NCBI RefSeq assembly: GCF_016406125.1
Contig: NZ_CP066339.1
Span: 3,596,001-3,660,000, forward strand
Length of the DNA: 64,000 bases
DNA from: Alicyclobacillus sp. SO9
Lineage (GTDB): Bacteria; Bacillota; Bacilli; Alicyclobacillales; Alicyclobacillaceae
Reading direction: 5' to 3'
How positions within the stretch are numbered: position 1 is the first letter of the stretch; each line of letters begins with the position of its first letter. The position numbers and the translations under genes are program-made. The notes beneath the pieces are model-generated. The model searched no databases. It saw nothing but the letters and a program-made list of their open reading frames with translations, and was not told the origin of the DNA. Of this stretch, positions 1 to 8,806 are shown piece by piece.

Positions 1-495
1 CTCTACCATCTCCTCCATACCCTGTTCCAGGAGTTTCACATACCCCTGAACGCGAAAATGGACAATGCCTTGAATGTCAATCCAGTTTGAGGCCGCGGCC
101 TGGCGAAAAGAACGGACCAGCTCAGCCTCAATGTCTGTCAGTACGCTTGCCAAATCAGGTGATTGTACCCGATTCTGCGTTAACGCATGGGCTACCAGCA
201 AGCTTAAATACTCGCGCTGATCACCTTTCAGAAACGGATGCTGTTGAACCAAGTATTCCTCCAGGTAAGACCTTTTCCAGTCATCTAACATAAACTGCGT
301 TAGACACTTTACAAACGTATCAATATCATTCTCCATTACTGTTACTTGTAAAATCGTTTCCGCTCGCAAGACGTCCGTTTGCATGACGTCAGTGTCATGC
401 TCATCAGTCTGTAACGGAAAGCCACATCCCGCCAACTTGCTCTTCAGGGCATTTGTCCCCCGTTTAGATTGAATGTGTATTTTCGCCACACCCAT
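1..495 (-). CDS. ytxC: YtxC-like sporulation protein, N-terminal part (cut by window edge)
   Basis: The reading frame is open from an ATG at 495 down to base 1, giving 165 codons, and continues beyond the left edge. The start is preceded by an AAGGA-type site; a GTG two codons later (489) is an alternative with better spacing. The visible protein has a variable acidic N-terminal third. It then shows a helical region ending in NWIDIQGIVHFRVQGYVK, which is the kind of sequence that marks the YtxC family. YtxC is a poorly understood cytoplasmic protein encoded beside thrS and dnaI in Bacillus and assigned to sporulation; its biochemical role is unknown. The family call rests on recognising the C-terminal motif, not on a search. 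Confidence 0.7.
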   Translation of the reverse strand, partial: MGVAKIHIQSKRGTNALKSKLAGCGFPLQTDEHDTDVMQTDVLRAETILQVTVMENDIDTFVKCLTQFMLDDWKRSYLEEYLVQQHPFLKGDQREYLSLLVAHALTQNRVQSPDLASVLTDIEAELVRSFRQAAASNWIDIQGIVHFRVQGYVKLLEQGMEEMVE

Positions 496-605
496 CAGTC
501 CTTCCGATATGCATCTAACTGACAGTATTGAGCGGCGCAGTGAAAAGATATTCCTCTAAGCGGTGAAAAATTGATAAATCCCGACAATATTTTTAAGACG
601 TAAAA

Positions 606-631
606 CCGCCGACACAAATCTGTGTCGGCGG
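606..631 (-). terminator. Rho-independent terminator after tRNA-Val
   Basis: A perfect 11-bp stem (CCGCCGACACA / TGTGTCGGCGG) with a 4-base loop is followed on the minus strand by TTTTA. It lies eight bases beyond the 3' end of tRNA-Val and ends that transcript. Confidence 0.85.
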
Positions 632-638
632 TTCACTC

Positions 639-713
639 TGGTGCGACTGACAGGACTTGAACCTGTGGCCCCCACCGTGTCAAGGTGGTGCTCTCCCTCT
701 GAGCTACAGTCGC
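639..713 (-). tRNA. tRNA-Val (GAC)
   Basis: The minus strand folds into a full cloverleaf. The acceptor stem GCGACTG pairs with CAGTCGC. The anticodon loop TTGACAC gives anticodon GAC. The T-arm contains GGTTCAAGTCC, and CCA is encoded. Length is 75 nt including CCA. Confidence 0.95.
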
Positions 714-986
714 TCAATTGGACAGAGCTAATCTTAGCACACACCGTAAAATGAAGTCAATCGAGAATGAACCCGTGCTTTGCCAAACTATTACGGCAAG
801 ACTAGCAACACACATCATCCAATTTACTGACCAGAAATCAATCATGCAGCACGCCGCTTGCATCCGCCTGTTTTATACCGTATGAACGGACAATCTGGCG
901 AAGTGAAGGCTGATGCCGCAAATGTAGAGATAAAAGCCGAAAGCGCCGAAAAACAGGCGTAAATCCCGTTCACAAATATTCTGAAC

Positions 987-1409
987 CTAGTCCTGGAGAC
1001 GGGATTGCATCAAATTCCACACCTCAGGCAACTTCTTTGCCACATTTACCGCTCGGTTGCGTTCGTCCACGTAGGCATGCTCAGTCTTGCCTTCTGTGCA
1101 CAGCTCTCCCGCGGCATTTACTACGCGGTAGGCCATTTCAATTCTGGTTCTCGTCAGTTTTTCCATTCTGGCTTCTACTTTGACTTGGTCTTCAGCTCTC
1201 AGTGTTTTAAAGTATCGGCTCTGAACTCCAAGCACTACCAAGACAATGCCATTATCGTGAAATGACTCCATGTAGGAAATTCCGTTTTCTTTGAGAAAAT
1301 GCATTCTGGCAACCGAAAACCAATCTATGTAGACCGGGTGGTACACAATCCCAGCGGGATCACATTCGCCCCATCGCACTTCAAAGTCTGTTGTCACAAC
1401 TTTTTTCAC
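987..1409 (-). CDS. Acyl-CoA thioesterase, 4HBT/YbgC hotdog family
   Basis: This 140-residue protein has the size and sequence of a single hotdog domain. The N-terminal motif WGECDPAGIVYHPVY contains the catalytic Asp17, numbered as in the 4-hydroxybenzoyl-CoA thioesterase family. Enzymes of this family hydrolyse thioesters of coenzyme A in the cytoplasm; the substrate cannot be read from sequence. It starts at a GTG with an excellent GGAGGAGG site 7 bases upstream. It stands alone, between tRNA-Val and the divergent panD, so context gives no pathway. Confidence 0.88.
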   Translation of the reverse strand: MKKVVTTDFEVRWGECDPAGIVYHPVYIDWFSVARMHFLKENGISYMESFHDNGIVLVVLGVQSRYFKTLRAEDQVKVEARMEKLTRTRIEMAYRVVNAAGELCTEGKTEHAYVDERNRAVNVAKKLPEVWNLMQSRLQD

Positions 1410-1764
1410 GCAGATTCCTCCTCCAGATGGTTGACGTTGACGGGGATTTTACAGCGCAGCCACCGTACGACAGCAAAATCTTCAAATCTCCGAATCTGTG
1501 AATCCCGGTTTCAAGTATAGCATGTCCCAGGAAATGTTTCGTACCCCGAAGAACACCCCGCCTAAAGCAAATCGACGCCAATGCCACGGACAGAATTCGA
1601 TTGAAACCTATGGAAACCCAAGGGAATTAAGACCAGGCCTTTTCGCCGTTCAAGAAGTAGCGTATAATCTTTGTCTGTGTCCACAGTTTGTTCAACAAGA
1701 GACGGCATACGAAACCGCAAAACTGTGATACTGTAATTGCGGTGAAGAAAGGAAGTGTCTTCGC
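1410..1764. other. Intergenic region upstream of thioesterase and panD
   Basis: This 355-base gap separates two divergent genes. It holds a TATAAT at 1663-1668 that could be the -10 of a panD promoter, but no convincing -35 lies 16-18 bases upstream. Short open frames here lack ribosome binding sites and family resemblance. I see no riboswitch or RNA gene. Confidence 0.4.
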
Positions 1765-2145
1765 GTGATTCGTACACTCATGAAATCCAAAATTCATCGT
1801 GCTGTGCTGACGGAAGCTAATTTGAACTATATGGGAAGTATTACTATAGATGAAGACTTAGCGAATGCAGCGGGACTCGTTGAGAATGAACGGGTTCAGA
1901 TTGTAAACATTAATAATGGGGCACGGCTTGAAACCTACGTCATTCTTGGCCAGGCGAAATCTGGTGTGATTGGTCTCAACGGCGCCGCAGCCCGTCTCGG
2001 TGCTCCCGGAGACTTGGTTATCATCATTTCTTACGCCATGTACGACGAAGCAGAAACAAAGCAACACAAACCTGTCGTCGTCATGGTAGACGAGCATAAT
2101 CAACCTGTGCAAACAGACCATAAGGAAACCAACCCTTTGTCGTAA
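1765..2145 (+). CDS. panD: Aspartate 1-decarboxylase proenzyme
   Basis: PanD converts L-aspartate to beta-alanine for pantothenate and coenzyme A synthesis. The protein is 126 residues, the normal family length. It contains [15 protein letters not shown], in which Gly24-Ser25 is the self-cleavage site that yields the pyruvoyl group on Ser25. NGAARL follows in the conserved core. The start is GTG with AAGGAAG eight bases upstream and matches the usual PanD N-terminus (IRT..KSKIHRA). panB and panC, its usual operon partners, are not adjacent. The last 15 residues are acidic and variable, as in other PanD proteins. Confidence 0.95.
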   Translation: MIRTLMKSKIHRAVLTEANLNYMGSITIDEDLANAAGLVENERVQIVNINNGARLETYVILGQAKSGVIGLNGAAARLGAPGDLVIIISYAMYDEAETKQHKPVVVMVDEHNQPVQTDHKETNPLS

Positions 2146-2222
2146 GTACAGACAGTTCACGGATTGGCAACGCAGACATTGACTTGTTTACCCGCAACGT
2201 GATAAACTCACGTTGCTAACTT

Positions 2223-2310
2223 GCCGGGGTGGCGGAATCGGCAGACGCAGCAGACTTAAAATCTGCCGGGCCAAAAGCCCGTACCGGTTCAAGTCCGGTC
2301 CTCGGCACCA
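2223..2310 (+). tRNA. tRNA-Leu (TAA)
   Basis: The plus strand folds as a class II tRNA. The acceptor strands are GCCGGGG and CCTCGGC. The anticodon loop CTTAAAA gives anticodon TAA. A long variable arm follows, then a GGTTCAAGTCC T-arm, and CCA is encoded. Length is 88 nt. Confidence 0.95.
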
Positions 2311-2320
2311 TATAGAGCAA

Positions 2321-2350
2321 GGGATTCAGCAAGTTGCTGAATCCCTTTTT
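2321..2350 (+). terminator. Rho-independent terminator after tRNA-Leu
   Basis: A 10-bp stem GGGATTCAGC / GCTGAATCCC with loop AAGTT is followed by five T residues. It lies 10 bases downstream of the CCA of tRNA-Leu. Confidence 0.92.
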
Positions 2351-2413
2351 GTAACTTCAAAACCAACGTCGTCACGTGGACCAATGCTTGTTCATTCAGA
2401 CAACCCTTCTAGT

Positions 2414-3901
2414 CTACTGACGCTTTAACACCTGTGTCCAAACCTTGCGTTCTTCCAAGAATGGGTCTTCCACGACACGGCTTTGCGTATCCAGTAACAA
2501 CGTTGGCCGCGTCGATGCATTGGACTGGGGCCAATCAGGAATGTATTCGTTACCTGGAGTCCCATGGTGTGCAAATGCAATCCAAGTATAGTGCATTTGT
2601 GATGCCATGTTACGAATGTCCTCCGGTGTCCCCTCAATTTGAGACAGGGGATAGTCCACATTGTTAAATACAAACGGAAGTTCAAAGGCATGGGAAGCCT
2701 TCCAGGGCCGCGTTCCCCAATCAAATCGATAGACCCACAACGGGGACTGGTTGGTATTTTCGCCTATGAACTGTTGCAGAGGTCCTGCAAATGCCAGGAA
2801 TGTAGTGAGTTGAATTAAGCTGTCCTCTAGTTCACCCTTCTCCCGCCCTTCTACGTACAACCGCTGTATTTCAGGGGGAAACGGGCCCAGTGGCGGGAAT
2901 GGACCAAAAGGAGCGTTAAACCGTGCGATGCGGGAAGCGTCGTCTAGGTTTCGCCAATTTAAATCACGATTAAAATAGAAGGCAATCTCCCTCAAGTTCG
3001 TGCCGACAATCATCGGTACGTCATGCAAACTACCCATTCTCATGTTTTCCTCGAAAGAAGCCGGAATCACGACTCCGTCAACCATAGGTTTCCACAGTCC
3101 GATGGCTTGCGTCGCTTCAATCAGTTGCGATGCGGGCATATCCAGTAGAGCGACCCAGTTGTCGGGACTGATACCCGCAGATGACAACACATGATGTGTG
3201 AGCTTCGCTGCAGAGGCTTTATCGTACATGCCCAAGCCGCCGAGCATAATTCCACTTTCCAGAATCGCTTGTTGAAATAGTCCCTTTGCCTCCGGCATGC
3301 AGAGGAGGGCACTGATGCTCATCGCGCCGGCAGATTCGCCAAATACGGTGACGCGGTTGGGATTGCCGCCAAAACCGGTAATATTATCACGAACCCATTT
3401 TAGGGCAGCCACTTGGTCAAGCAATCCCGAGTTTCCTGAAGAAGCATACTCTTCGCCGGCAATGCCGCCCAGGTATAGAAATCCCAAAGGCCCCAATCGG
3501 TAATTGACTGTGACTAGAACAACATCGCCATTTGCGGCAAAAGACGTTCCATCATAGACTCGCTGTTGACCGCTTCCCCCACGAAATGCACCGCCATGCA
3601 GAAACACCATGACGGGCCGCATTTTATGGTCCGCTGCAGGTGACCAGATGTTCAGTCGCAAGCAGTCCTCGTCAAGCGTTTCTGTTTCCGTTTCAAACAA
3701 AGGCATTCGGGTCTGATGAGCAACGGGTCCAAACACAGACGCGTCGTAAACGTCACTCCAAGTCTCAGGAGGCTGTGGCGGATGAAAACGAAGCTTTCCA
3801 ACAGGTGCCTTGGCGTACCGTATTCCACGCCATACTATGACTGGTCCTTCCTCTATCCCCTTTACTTTCCCGTATTCAGTATCAACGACAGTCAAAGCCA
3901 T
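2414..3901 (-). CDS. Carboxylesterase, type B (para-nitrobenzyl esterase family)
   Basis: This 495-residue alpha/beta-hydrolase hydrolyses carboxylic esters. The oxyanion-hole motif HGGAF is at residues 102-106 and the nucleophile elbow GESAG at 188-192, with Ser190 as nucleophile. A likely catalytic His lies in AFAHHGTPG near residue 440. The N-terminus VDTEYGKVKG..VWRGIRYAKAPVG is typical of the type B family, as in PnbA of Bacillus subtilis. There is no signal peptide, so it is probably cytoplasmic. The ATG start is preceded by AAGGAGAGG. The physiological ester is unknown and the neighbours give no hint. Confidence 0.93.
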   Translation of the reverse strand: MALTVVDTEYGKVKGIEEGPVIVWRGIRYAKAPVGKLRFHPPQPPETWSDVYDASVFGPVAHQTRMPLFETETETLDEDCLRLNIWSPAADHKMRPVMVFLHGGAFRGGSGQQRVYDGTSFAANGDVVLVTVNYRLGPLGFLYLGGIAGEEYASSGNSGLLDQVAALKWVRDNITGFGGNPNRVTVFGESAGAMSISALLCMPEAKGLFQQAILESGIMLGGLGMYDKASAAKLTHHVLSSAGISPDNWVALLDMPASQLIEATQAIGLWKPMVDGVVIPASFEENMRMGSLHDVPMIVGTNLREIAFYFNRDLNWRNLDDASRIARFNAPFGPFPPLGPFPPEIQRLYVEGREKGELEDSLIQLTTFLAFAGPLQQFIGENTNQSPLWVYRFDWGTRPWKASHAFELPFVFNNVDYPLSQIEGTPEDIRNMASQMHYTWIAFAHHGTPGNEYIPDWPQSNASTRPTLLLDTQSRVVEDPFLEERKVWTQVLKRQ

Positions 3902-4081
3902 AGCTGACCTCTCCTTGTACTCAAACCGGTGCTCAATCCACGGTTTTGTGCTATGTTAAAGTTAGCACAACCTACGGAAATATCAAACAATTCTAAAGTA
4001 ATGGAGCCATAGTCTCCGTCTGCCAAACGGATTGAACACCATCAAGGACAATGTGTGCCTTGGATTATAGGATGTGTACTT

Positions 4082-4111
4082 TTGATTGTATTTTGATAGA
4101 AGTCATATAAA
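4082..4111 (+). promoter_or_regulatory. Candidate sigma-A promoter for the ABC permease pair
   Basis: TTGATT (4082-4087), an 18-base spacer and TATAAA (4106-4111) form a moderate sigma-A match about 200 bases upstream of the first permease gene. The 406-base gap 3902-4308 holds a second TATAAT at 4216-4221 without a good -35. Nothing else in the gap is recognisable. Confidence 0.4.
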
Positions 4112-4308
4112 CCATGGATGATATGGATTGGATTTGAAATTTTTTGCTTACATATCCATCTGTAAAGCGCTAAGCTTTCGGAATTTCCACAGTAAAATTG
4201 TTCCTTACTTACGAATATAATGTACATAAACTGTGTCGCTTGCGGTGTTTGCTTGAGTTGCTCGTTTGGGTTGGTTGTTTTGCTGGAAAGGGGTTTAGGT
4301 GCGTCATC

Positions 4309-5196
4309 ATGCTTGCTGCTAAAATTCAACAGGTGACCGGAGAACGGCCGCCATCAGTCTCATCAGTCCGACAGAAGTTTCTTAGAAAACCGACATTTTG
4401 GATTGGTGCGCTCATTGTCCTTGGGTTTCTATTGTTTTGCTTTCTTGGTCCGATTCTGGACCCGTCAAGTCCATTGACTTCTCATCCGGGTGCTTTCGGG
4501 CAACCGCCGTCTTTGAAGTGGCCGTTGGGAACAGACGATATCGGTCGCAACGAAATGATACGGCTGATGTATGGAGGACGCCTGATGCTTTTAATTGGCT
4601 TGCTGTCGGCAATCATCTCCACCACGTTGGGGTTCTGGGTCGGCGTGTTATCCGGATTTTACGGCGGGTTGGTGGACCGGCTCCTCTCGTGGACCATGGA
4701 CATCGTCACCAGCGTTCCCCAACTTGTGCCGTTACTGCTATTCGAAGTTCTGGTAGGGGCTTCGCCCACAACCATGATTGTGGTCGTGTCATTAACCTCC
4801 TGGCCCTTCGTCGGCCGCCCGGTTCGAGCCGAGGTGATGTCACTTTCTACGCGTGAGTTCATTATGGCAGCAGGGTCGCTGGGAGCAAGTCGTCGTCGCA
4901 TCATCGTGCGTCATCTCCTGCCTAATCTCTGGTCTACCTTACTGACAACAGTCACTTCTTCCTTCGGAACGGCAATTCTTGTGATTGCCACTGCAAGCTT
5001 TCTCGGATTCAGTCTGCCGGCCCCCAACCCTAATTGGGGATCTATGATTGCCCATGGCATACATGTAATCTACGACGGGTATTGGTGGCTCTGGGTTCTT
5101 CCTACGGCCTTTTTAATCCTGCTACAGTTAGCAGTCCACTTCATGGCTGTCGCCGCCCGTGAAAGCTTGAACTCTCAGTCGGAGGTGGCATCGTGA
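4309..5196 (+). CDS. ABC transporter permease, DppC/OppC/NikC type
   Basis: This is a membrane subunit of a binding-protein-dependent importer of the peptide/nickel family. It has an N-terminal membrane anchor (residues about 33-53) and then HPLGTDDIGR-like sequence (KWPLGTDDIGRNEM). Further membrane segments follow, with the inner-membrane loop motif EFIMAAGSLGASRRRIIVRHLLPN that docks the ATPase. About 295 residues is normal. The open frame reaches back to 4198, but family homology begins only after the ATG at 4309, so I use that start; its ribosome site is weak. The stop overlaps the next start by 4 bases. No binding protein or ATPase gene is nearby, so the substrate is unknown. Confidence 0.85.
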   Translation: MLAAKIQQVTGERPPSVSSVRQKFLRKPTFWIGALIVLGFLLFCFLGPILDPSSPLTSHPGAFGQPPSLKWPLGTDDIGRNEMIRLMYGGRLMLLIGLLSAIISTTLGFWVGVLSGFYGGLVDRLLSWTMDIVTSVPQLVPLLLFEVLVGASPTTMIVVVSLTSWPFVGRPVRAEVMSLSTREFIMAAGSLGASRRRIIVRHLLPNLWSTLLTTVTSSFGTAILVIATASFLGFSLPAPNPNWGSMIAHGIHVIYDGYWWLWVLPTAFLILLQLAVHFMAVAARESLNSQSEVAS

Positions 5197-6110
5197 TTCG
5201 TTTCGTTCCCCGCCGCACCTTAGAAGCGGTCCTTGCATTGTTCGGATTCAGTCTCATCATGTTTTTCGCTCTGCACATCGACCACGTCAATCCAGCCCGG
5301 GCTATGTTGGGACAAAACTGGACGCCAAGCCGCGGTGCTGCATTGAACCGGGAACTGGGGCTGGACAAGCCTGTGTTCGTCCAGTACCTTCTGTGGGTAC
5401 GAGCTCTCTTTCACGTGGGAGGATTGGGAGCCGTCGTGAAACGCTATTTGGTCCCTAGTTTAGTACTGCTCAGCGTGAGTATTGTAGTGGCTTTTCTGGC
5501 TTCAATCGCCATTGCTCAGTGGCAGATCCGTACCAATGGCAGTGTGATAGACCGAGGACTTTCAGTACTGACAGGAATGCTGAGTGCGGTGCCCGGTTTT
5601 GTCATTGGAAGCTTACTGGTGGTTGTTTTCGCGATTGATGTCCCCTGGTTTCCTGCCAGTTCCTTCACCCCGCCTGGAAGCAGCCTGTTTCATAGGGTGT
5701 ACTACCATGTACTGCCTACGACGGCATTGGCTCTCAGTGTCATTGGTCCTTGGACTCAGCAACTCCGGGCATCGTTAGGCGGCGAGGCAAAAAGCGATTA
5801 CGTCCGGATGGCGCGATCGAAAGGTGTGTCACAGTCCCGAGTGATTGCCCGTCACATGAGACGCAATGCCTTGCTGCCGTTTGTCAGTCTGGTCGGCTTA
5901 TCACTGCCAACGATGTTGAACACTTTGATTGCTATCGAAATCATATACGGAGTACAAGGCGCCGGGTACGCGCTGATTGGCTCGCTGAACGCGTCCCTTT
6001 TCGCCAATGCCACAACTATTGCCCTGGTCTTCGCATTTCTAAATATATTGGGCAGTATGGTGACCGATTTCGTGTACGGGTTAATTGATCCTCGCATTCA
6101 ATACCATTAG
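5193..6110 (+). CDS. ABC transporter permease, DppB/OppB/NikB type
   Basis: This is the second permease subunit, 305 residues, starting at a GTG that overlaps the stop of the upstream gene (GTGA), so the two are translationally coupled. It begins IRFVPRRTLEAVLALFGFSLIMF, the membrane segment typical of DppB proteins. It carries the ELGLDKPVFVQYLLW motif and the ATPase-docking loop DYVRMARSKGVSQSRVIARHMRRN. The gene order is C-type before B-type, the reverse of the usual dppB-dppC order. No ATPase or solute-binding gene accompanies the pair, so it must use partners encoded elsewhere or be a remnant of a larger operon. Confidence 0.87.
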   Translation: MIRFVPRRTLEAVLALFGFSLIMFFALHIDHVNPARAMLGQNWTPSRGAALNRELGLDKPVFVQYLLWVRALFHVGGLGAVVKRYLVPSLVLLSVSIVVAFLASIAIAQWQIRTNGSVIDRGLSVLTGMLSAVPGFVIGSLLVVVFAIDVPWFPASSFTPPGSSLFHRVYYHVLPTTALALSVIGPWTQQLRASLGGEAKSDYVRMARSKGVSQSRVIARHMRRNALLPFVSLVGLSLPTMLNTLIAIEIIYGVQGAGYALIGSLNASLFANATTIALVFAFLNILGSMVTDFVYGLIDPRIQYH

Positions 6111-6169
6111 ACGACAGGAAATGGACAGCAGGAAATAGACAACAGGAAAAAATCCTACTGGAATTCAAA

Positions 6170-6799
6170 TCACTCAGCTTGAAGCGGCCGCAGATTATCT
6201 AGAAGAAACTTGCGCAAAGCCCCCGTCTGCGCGGCCGCTTCAATGACATTTACTCCTGCAGCCATCACCCCCATGTGAATACCATCCATTGCTGAAAGAG
6301 TAAAACGAGCAATGACATCCGCAGGCAGCAGAGGAGCAAACTCCCCGATGGATATACCCGTTTGGAATATTTCGGTGAATGAGGTTACAAAACGCTGATA
6401 GCGCTCAACGACCCATGTCAAGCGTTCGTTGTCATCCCTCGTCTCCAACACAAATTCAATGTGTGCTCCAATCTCTAACGGCGCGTTCTCATTGTAACGT
6501 TCAAAGGGATCCAAAATGTTTTCTACTAAGGCCGGCCAAATAGGGCGAGCCTGTAAAATGTCATCGTAGAGCTTAAAGACACTGACATCTTGTGCATCGA
6601 CCACAGCCCGAAACAGTTCGCTTTTGTTGCCGAAATAGTCATACACTGCTCCCCTGCTTAGACCCACTTCATCAATGACATCCTGCATTGTCGTCTTTAA
6701 ATACCCAATGCGATAAAACACGGTCTTAGCTGCAGCAATGATGTCAGCCCGTCGTTGTCTCTTGTGCTCTTCCGTCACTTTTGGTGCCAACGTTATCAC
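6170..6799 (-). CDS. TetR-family transcriptional regulator (of the MFS gene)
   Basis: This is a 209-residue one-component regulator. The N-terminal helix-turn-helix is clear: RADIIAAAKTVFYRIGYLKT, then MQDVIDEVGLSRGAVYDYFGNKSELF. The remaining 140 residues are an all-helical ligand-binding and dimer domain. It starts at a GTG inside the end of the upstream MFS gene (56-base overlap), so the pair is one operon. The most economical reading is a repressor of the efflux gene that acts at the inverted repeat 8141-8162. The inducing ligand is unknown. Confidence 0.88.
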   Translation of the reverse strand: MITLAPKVTEEHKRQRRADIIAAAKTVFYRIGYLKTTMQDVIDEVGLSRGAVYDYFGNKSELFRAVVDAQDVSVFKLYDDILQARPIWPALVENILDPFERYNENAPLEIGAHIEFVLETRDDNERLTWVVERYQRFVTSFTEIFQTGISIGEFAPLLPADVIARFTLSAMDGIHMGVMAAGVNVIEAAAQTGALRKFLLDNLRPLQAE

Positions 6800-8114
6800 C
6801 CGGTTTCATCCAGTTTTTTAAGATAAGAACTCCTACAGCAATGATAGCCAAAGCTGTACCCGTAATCAAAAATCCGTCAACTGGTCCAAACAGTGTAATG
6901 ATGGCGCCTCCGACAACCGGGCCCAGCAATGCGGCACCTGTAGTGAAACTACCAATGACACCGAACACCCTCCCTGTCAGCTCTACGGGTGTATCTCTTT
7001 GCACTGCCGCTTGAAACGGAATAAACACAAAACCCGCTCCGATTCCCGCAATGAATGCAAGCATCGGTATCAGCCACCAAGCCCAATGGAACTCAACGAG
7101 GCATGCAATACCGCCGTAACCAACTGCCAAACCGACAGAACCAATTCCCATCATGTAGACAGAGGACACTTTTTTAAACTGGTTTGAGATGAGAGCGGTA
7201 ATGAGAGTCCCGCCTCCGGCTGCTGCCATCAAATATCCGAAGAGATTTGGAGTGAAATTCGGGAGAAGTCGTAACAGAGTTATAAATTGAGAATCCGTTA
7301 ACTGAATAATGAGGAGAATGATGGAAAGGAGAAAAAGTCCAACAAGAAGAAACCTCCGCTTAAGAATGTGATTCCAGCCAACGCGAAATCGTGCTAAAAA
7401 CGATTCGTTCTGTTGTTGTTCTGACCCTCGAATGCCTTCATCCTGACTGTCCTCAGACTCACTGTCCGCAGTCTGTCGATGCGCATGGTATTGTCCTGTG
7501 CTCAGGTTAGGTGAAGTTTCATGACCTTGGTGCACCCTCATAGTAAACAGCAGCAGGACGGTCGATATGATAAAAGACGCGCCATCCAAATAGAAGGCTG
7601 ACATTGCACCAAATGATGCCACCAGCAAGCCGCTTAAGCCCGGTCCAATGACCTTCGTGATTTGGTTAACGGCTGTCTTTGTCGCTGTCGCTTGATGAAT
7701 TTGATGGTCTGGAACAATTTCTTTGAGCTTTCCTTGTTCAGCCGGCGCAAACAGAGATTCAAAGCTGCCAATGGCAATTAAGACAAGAAAAAGAACCCAT
7801 AGCTTATGGGTGGATGGAATGGCCATGACTAAAGCAGCCATGACGAGGTTGGAAAGCATCATGATGACGGTTCGATTAAAGCGATCGGCCAGAACACCCA
7901 CAAACGGCCCGAGCAGTATCATTGGCGTAGAAAGGCACAACATCATCACAGCAATCATGCCTGGTGACGCATGCCAATGCACACCAACCAGAACGATAAG
8001 GGCAAGAATATACAACCAATCTCCCAAGTTGGAGACGGATTGTGCAGAAATGAGCACCAAATAGGGCCTATTCTTAATCAGCGGTACAAACGATACAGAA
8101 GTCTCATCATCCAT
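6744..8114 (-). CDS. MFS efflux transporter
   Basis: This is a 456-residue, 12-helix major facilitator of the MFS_3/macrolide-efflux type. It has GPFVGVLADRFNRTVIMM between helices 2 and 3, the loop signature of drug exporters. A long hydrophilic central loop is rich in Gln, Ser and Glu (about residues 200-245 of the open frame). Although the frame opens at 8150, the start is the ATG at 8114, preceded by GAGGAGTGACTTT. It is cotranscribed with the overlapping tetR gene. The promoter lies just upstream with a palindrome on its transcription start side, so induction by a TetR ligand is likely. Confidence 0.87.
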   Translation of the reverse strand: MDDETSVSFVPLIKNRPYLVLISAQSVSNLGDWLYILALIVLVGVHWHASPGMIAVMMLCLSTPMILLGPFVGVLADRFNRTVIMMLSNLVMAALVMAIPSTHKLWVLFLVLIAIGSFESLFAPAEQGKLKEIVPDHQIHQATATKTAVNQITKVIGPGLSGLLVASFGAMSAFYLDGASFIISTVLLLFTMRVHQGHETSPNLSTGQYHAHRQTADSESEDSQDEGIRGSEQQQNESFLARFRVGWNHILKRRFLLVGLFLLSIILLIIQLTDSQFITLLRLLPNFTPNLFGYLMAAAGGGTLITALISNQFKKVSSVYMMGIGSVGLAVGYGGIACLVEFHWAWWLIPMLAFIAGIGAGFVFIPFQAAVQRDTPVELTGRVFGVIGSFTTGAALLGPVVGGAIITLFGPVDGFLITGTALAIIAVGVLILKNWMKPGDNVGTKSDGRAQETTTG

Positions 8115-8140
8115 AAAGTCACTCCTCAAACCAAAATAAA

Positions 8141-8162
8141 AAAACGACACAAATGTCGTTTT
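8141..8162. promoter_or_regulatory. Candidate TetR operator
   Basis: A perfect 9-bp inverted repeat AAAACGACA / TGTCGTTTT separated by 4 bases lies between the promoter at 8166-8192 and the MFS ribosome site. This is where a repressor would block transcription. Its assignment to the TetR protein encoded downstream is inference from position. Confidence 0.6.
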
Positions 8163-8165
8163 AAG

Positions 8166-8192
8166 AGTATAAGCATTTTTTCATCCTGTCAA
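8166..8192 (-). promoter_or_regulatory. Sigma-A-like promoter of the MFS-tetR operon
   Basis: On the minus strand a perfect -35 TTGACA (8187-8192) and a -10 TATACT (8166-8171) are separated by only 15 bases. This is at the short end for sigma-A. The inverted repeat 8141-8162 follows at once. Confidence 0.5.
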
Positions 8193-8212
8193 TCAATTTC
8201 TTGTGTCAAGAT

Positions 8213-8545
8213 TTATTTCCCAAGAGCCACTTCCTCTTCCTCCTCAGGAAGAGTGATTCCTGTAATCGCGAGCGTCCTTGCAATTGCAAAGGCCAGCAAT
8301 AGCGAATTAGCCTGCTTTTTGAAGCTCTCCGCCATTAAGAACTGAATGAGTACGCCGATACTGAAAAACGCAACGAAATTAGCCCCCATGACTTCCATAT
8401 CTCGTTCCAGTTTCGATTTGGCTTTTCCTGTCGAGAGAGTACGCTCAGCTGTCCTCGTAACCCACCTTTTTTTGTTTGTTCGTTTCTTGGCAGTCTTCTT
8501 AGTCTTTCGCTTATGATTCCCTGCTGTTTTGATGGCGGAGGACAC
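8213..8545 (-). CDS. Small membrane protein of unknown function, basic N-terminus
   Basis: I do not recognise the family. The best start is a GTG at 8545 with AAGGAG nine bases upstream, giving 110 residues. Residues 8-40 are very rich in Lys and Arg. A hydrophobic stretch (FVAFFSIGVLIQFLM) follows, then ESFKKQ, a second hydrophobic helix (SLLLAFAIARTLAITGI), and an acidic tail. The C-terminal half resembles the product of the divergent gene at 8807-9028. This suggests two paralogues with two membrane helices each. No function can be assigned. Confidence 0.55.
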   Translation of the reverse strand: MSSAIKTAGNHKRKTKKTAKKRTNKKRWVTRTAERTLSTGKAKSKLERDMEVMGANFVAFFSIGVLIQFLMAESFKKQANSLLLAFAIARTLAITGITLPEEEEEVALGK

Positions 8546-8806
8546 CTGTAACAACTCCTTTTCAAGGAGTGTAGACACTACCATACTAAACATTGGTATT
8601 CCGGCACTTAAGCAGGTGTGTCGGCTTGTATCATTCACTTCATCTGTGCATTTGACGTTGACCTTCTCCTCAGGTGACACATTTACTGTGACAAGTTGGT
8701 CACACGAACTTGTACAGCCAATACCGCTAACAATCCTGTGACAATTCCACACGCGGCATTCTCTTTCCATCACAGTGCTACTGCGGCCTATCAGGAGGGG
8801 GTCTTT

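Noticed and set aside
8696-8806. N-terminal extension of the small plus-strand membrane protein from a TTG
   Set aside because: It has no ribosome site and no similarity to the paralogue, which matches only in the later part. The extension is therefore not annotated.
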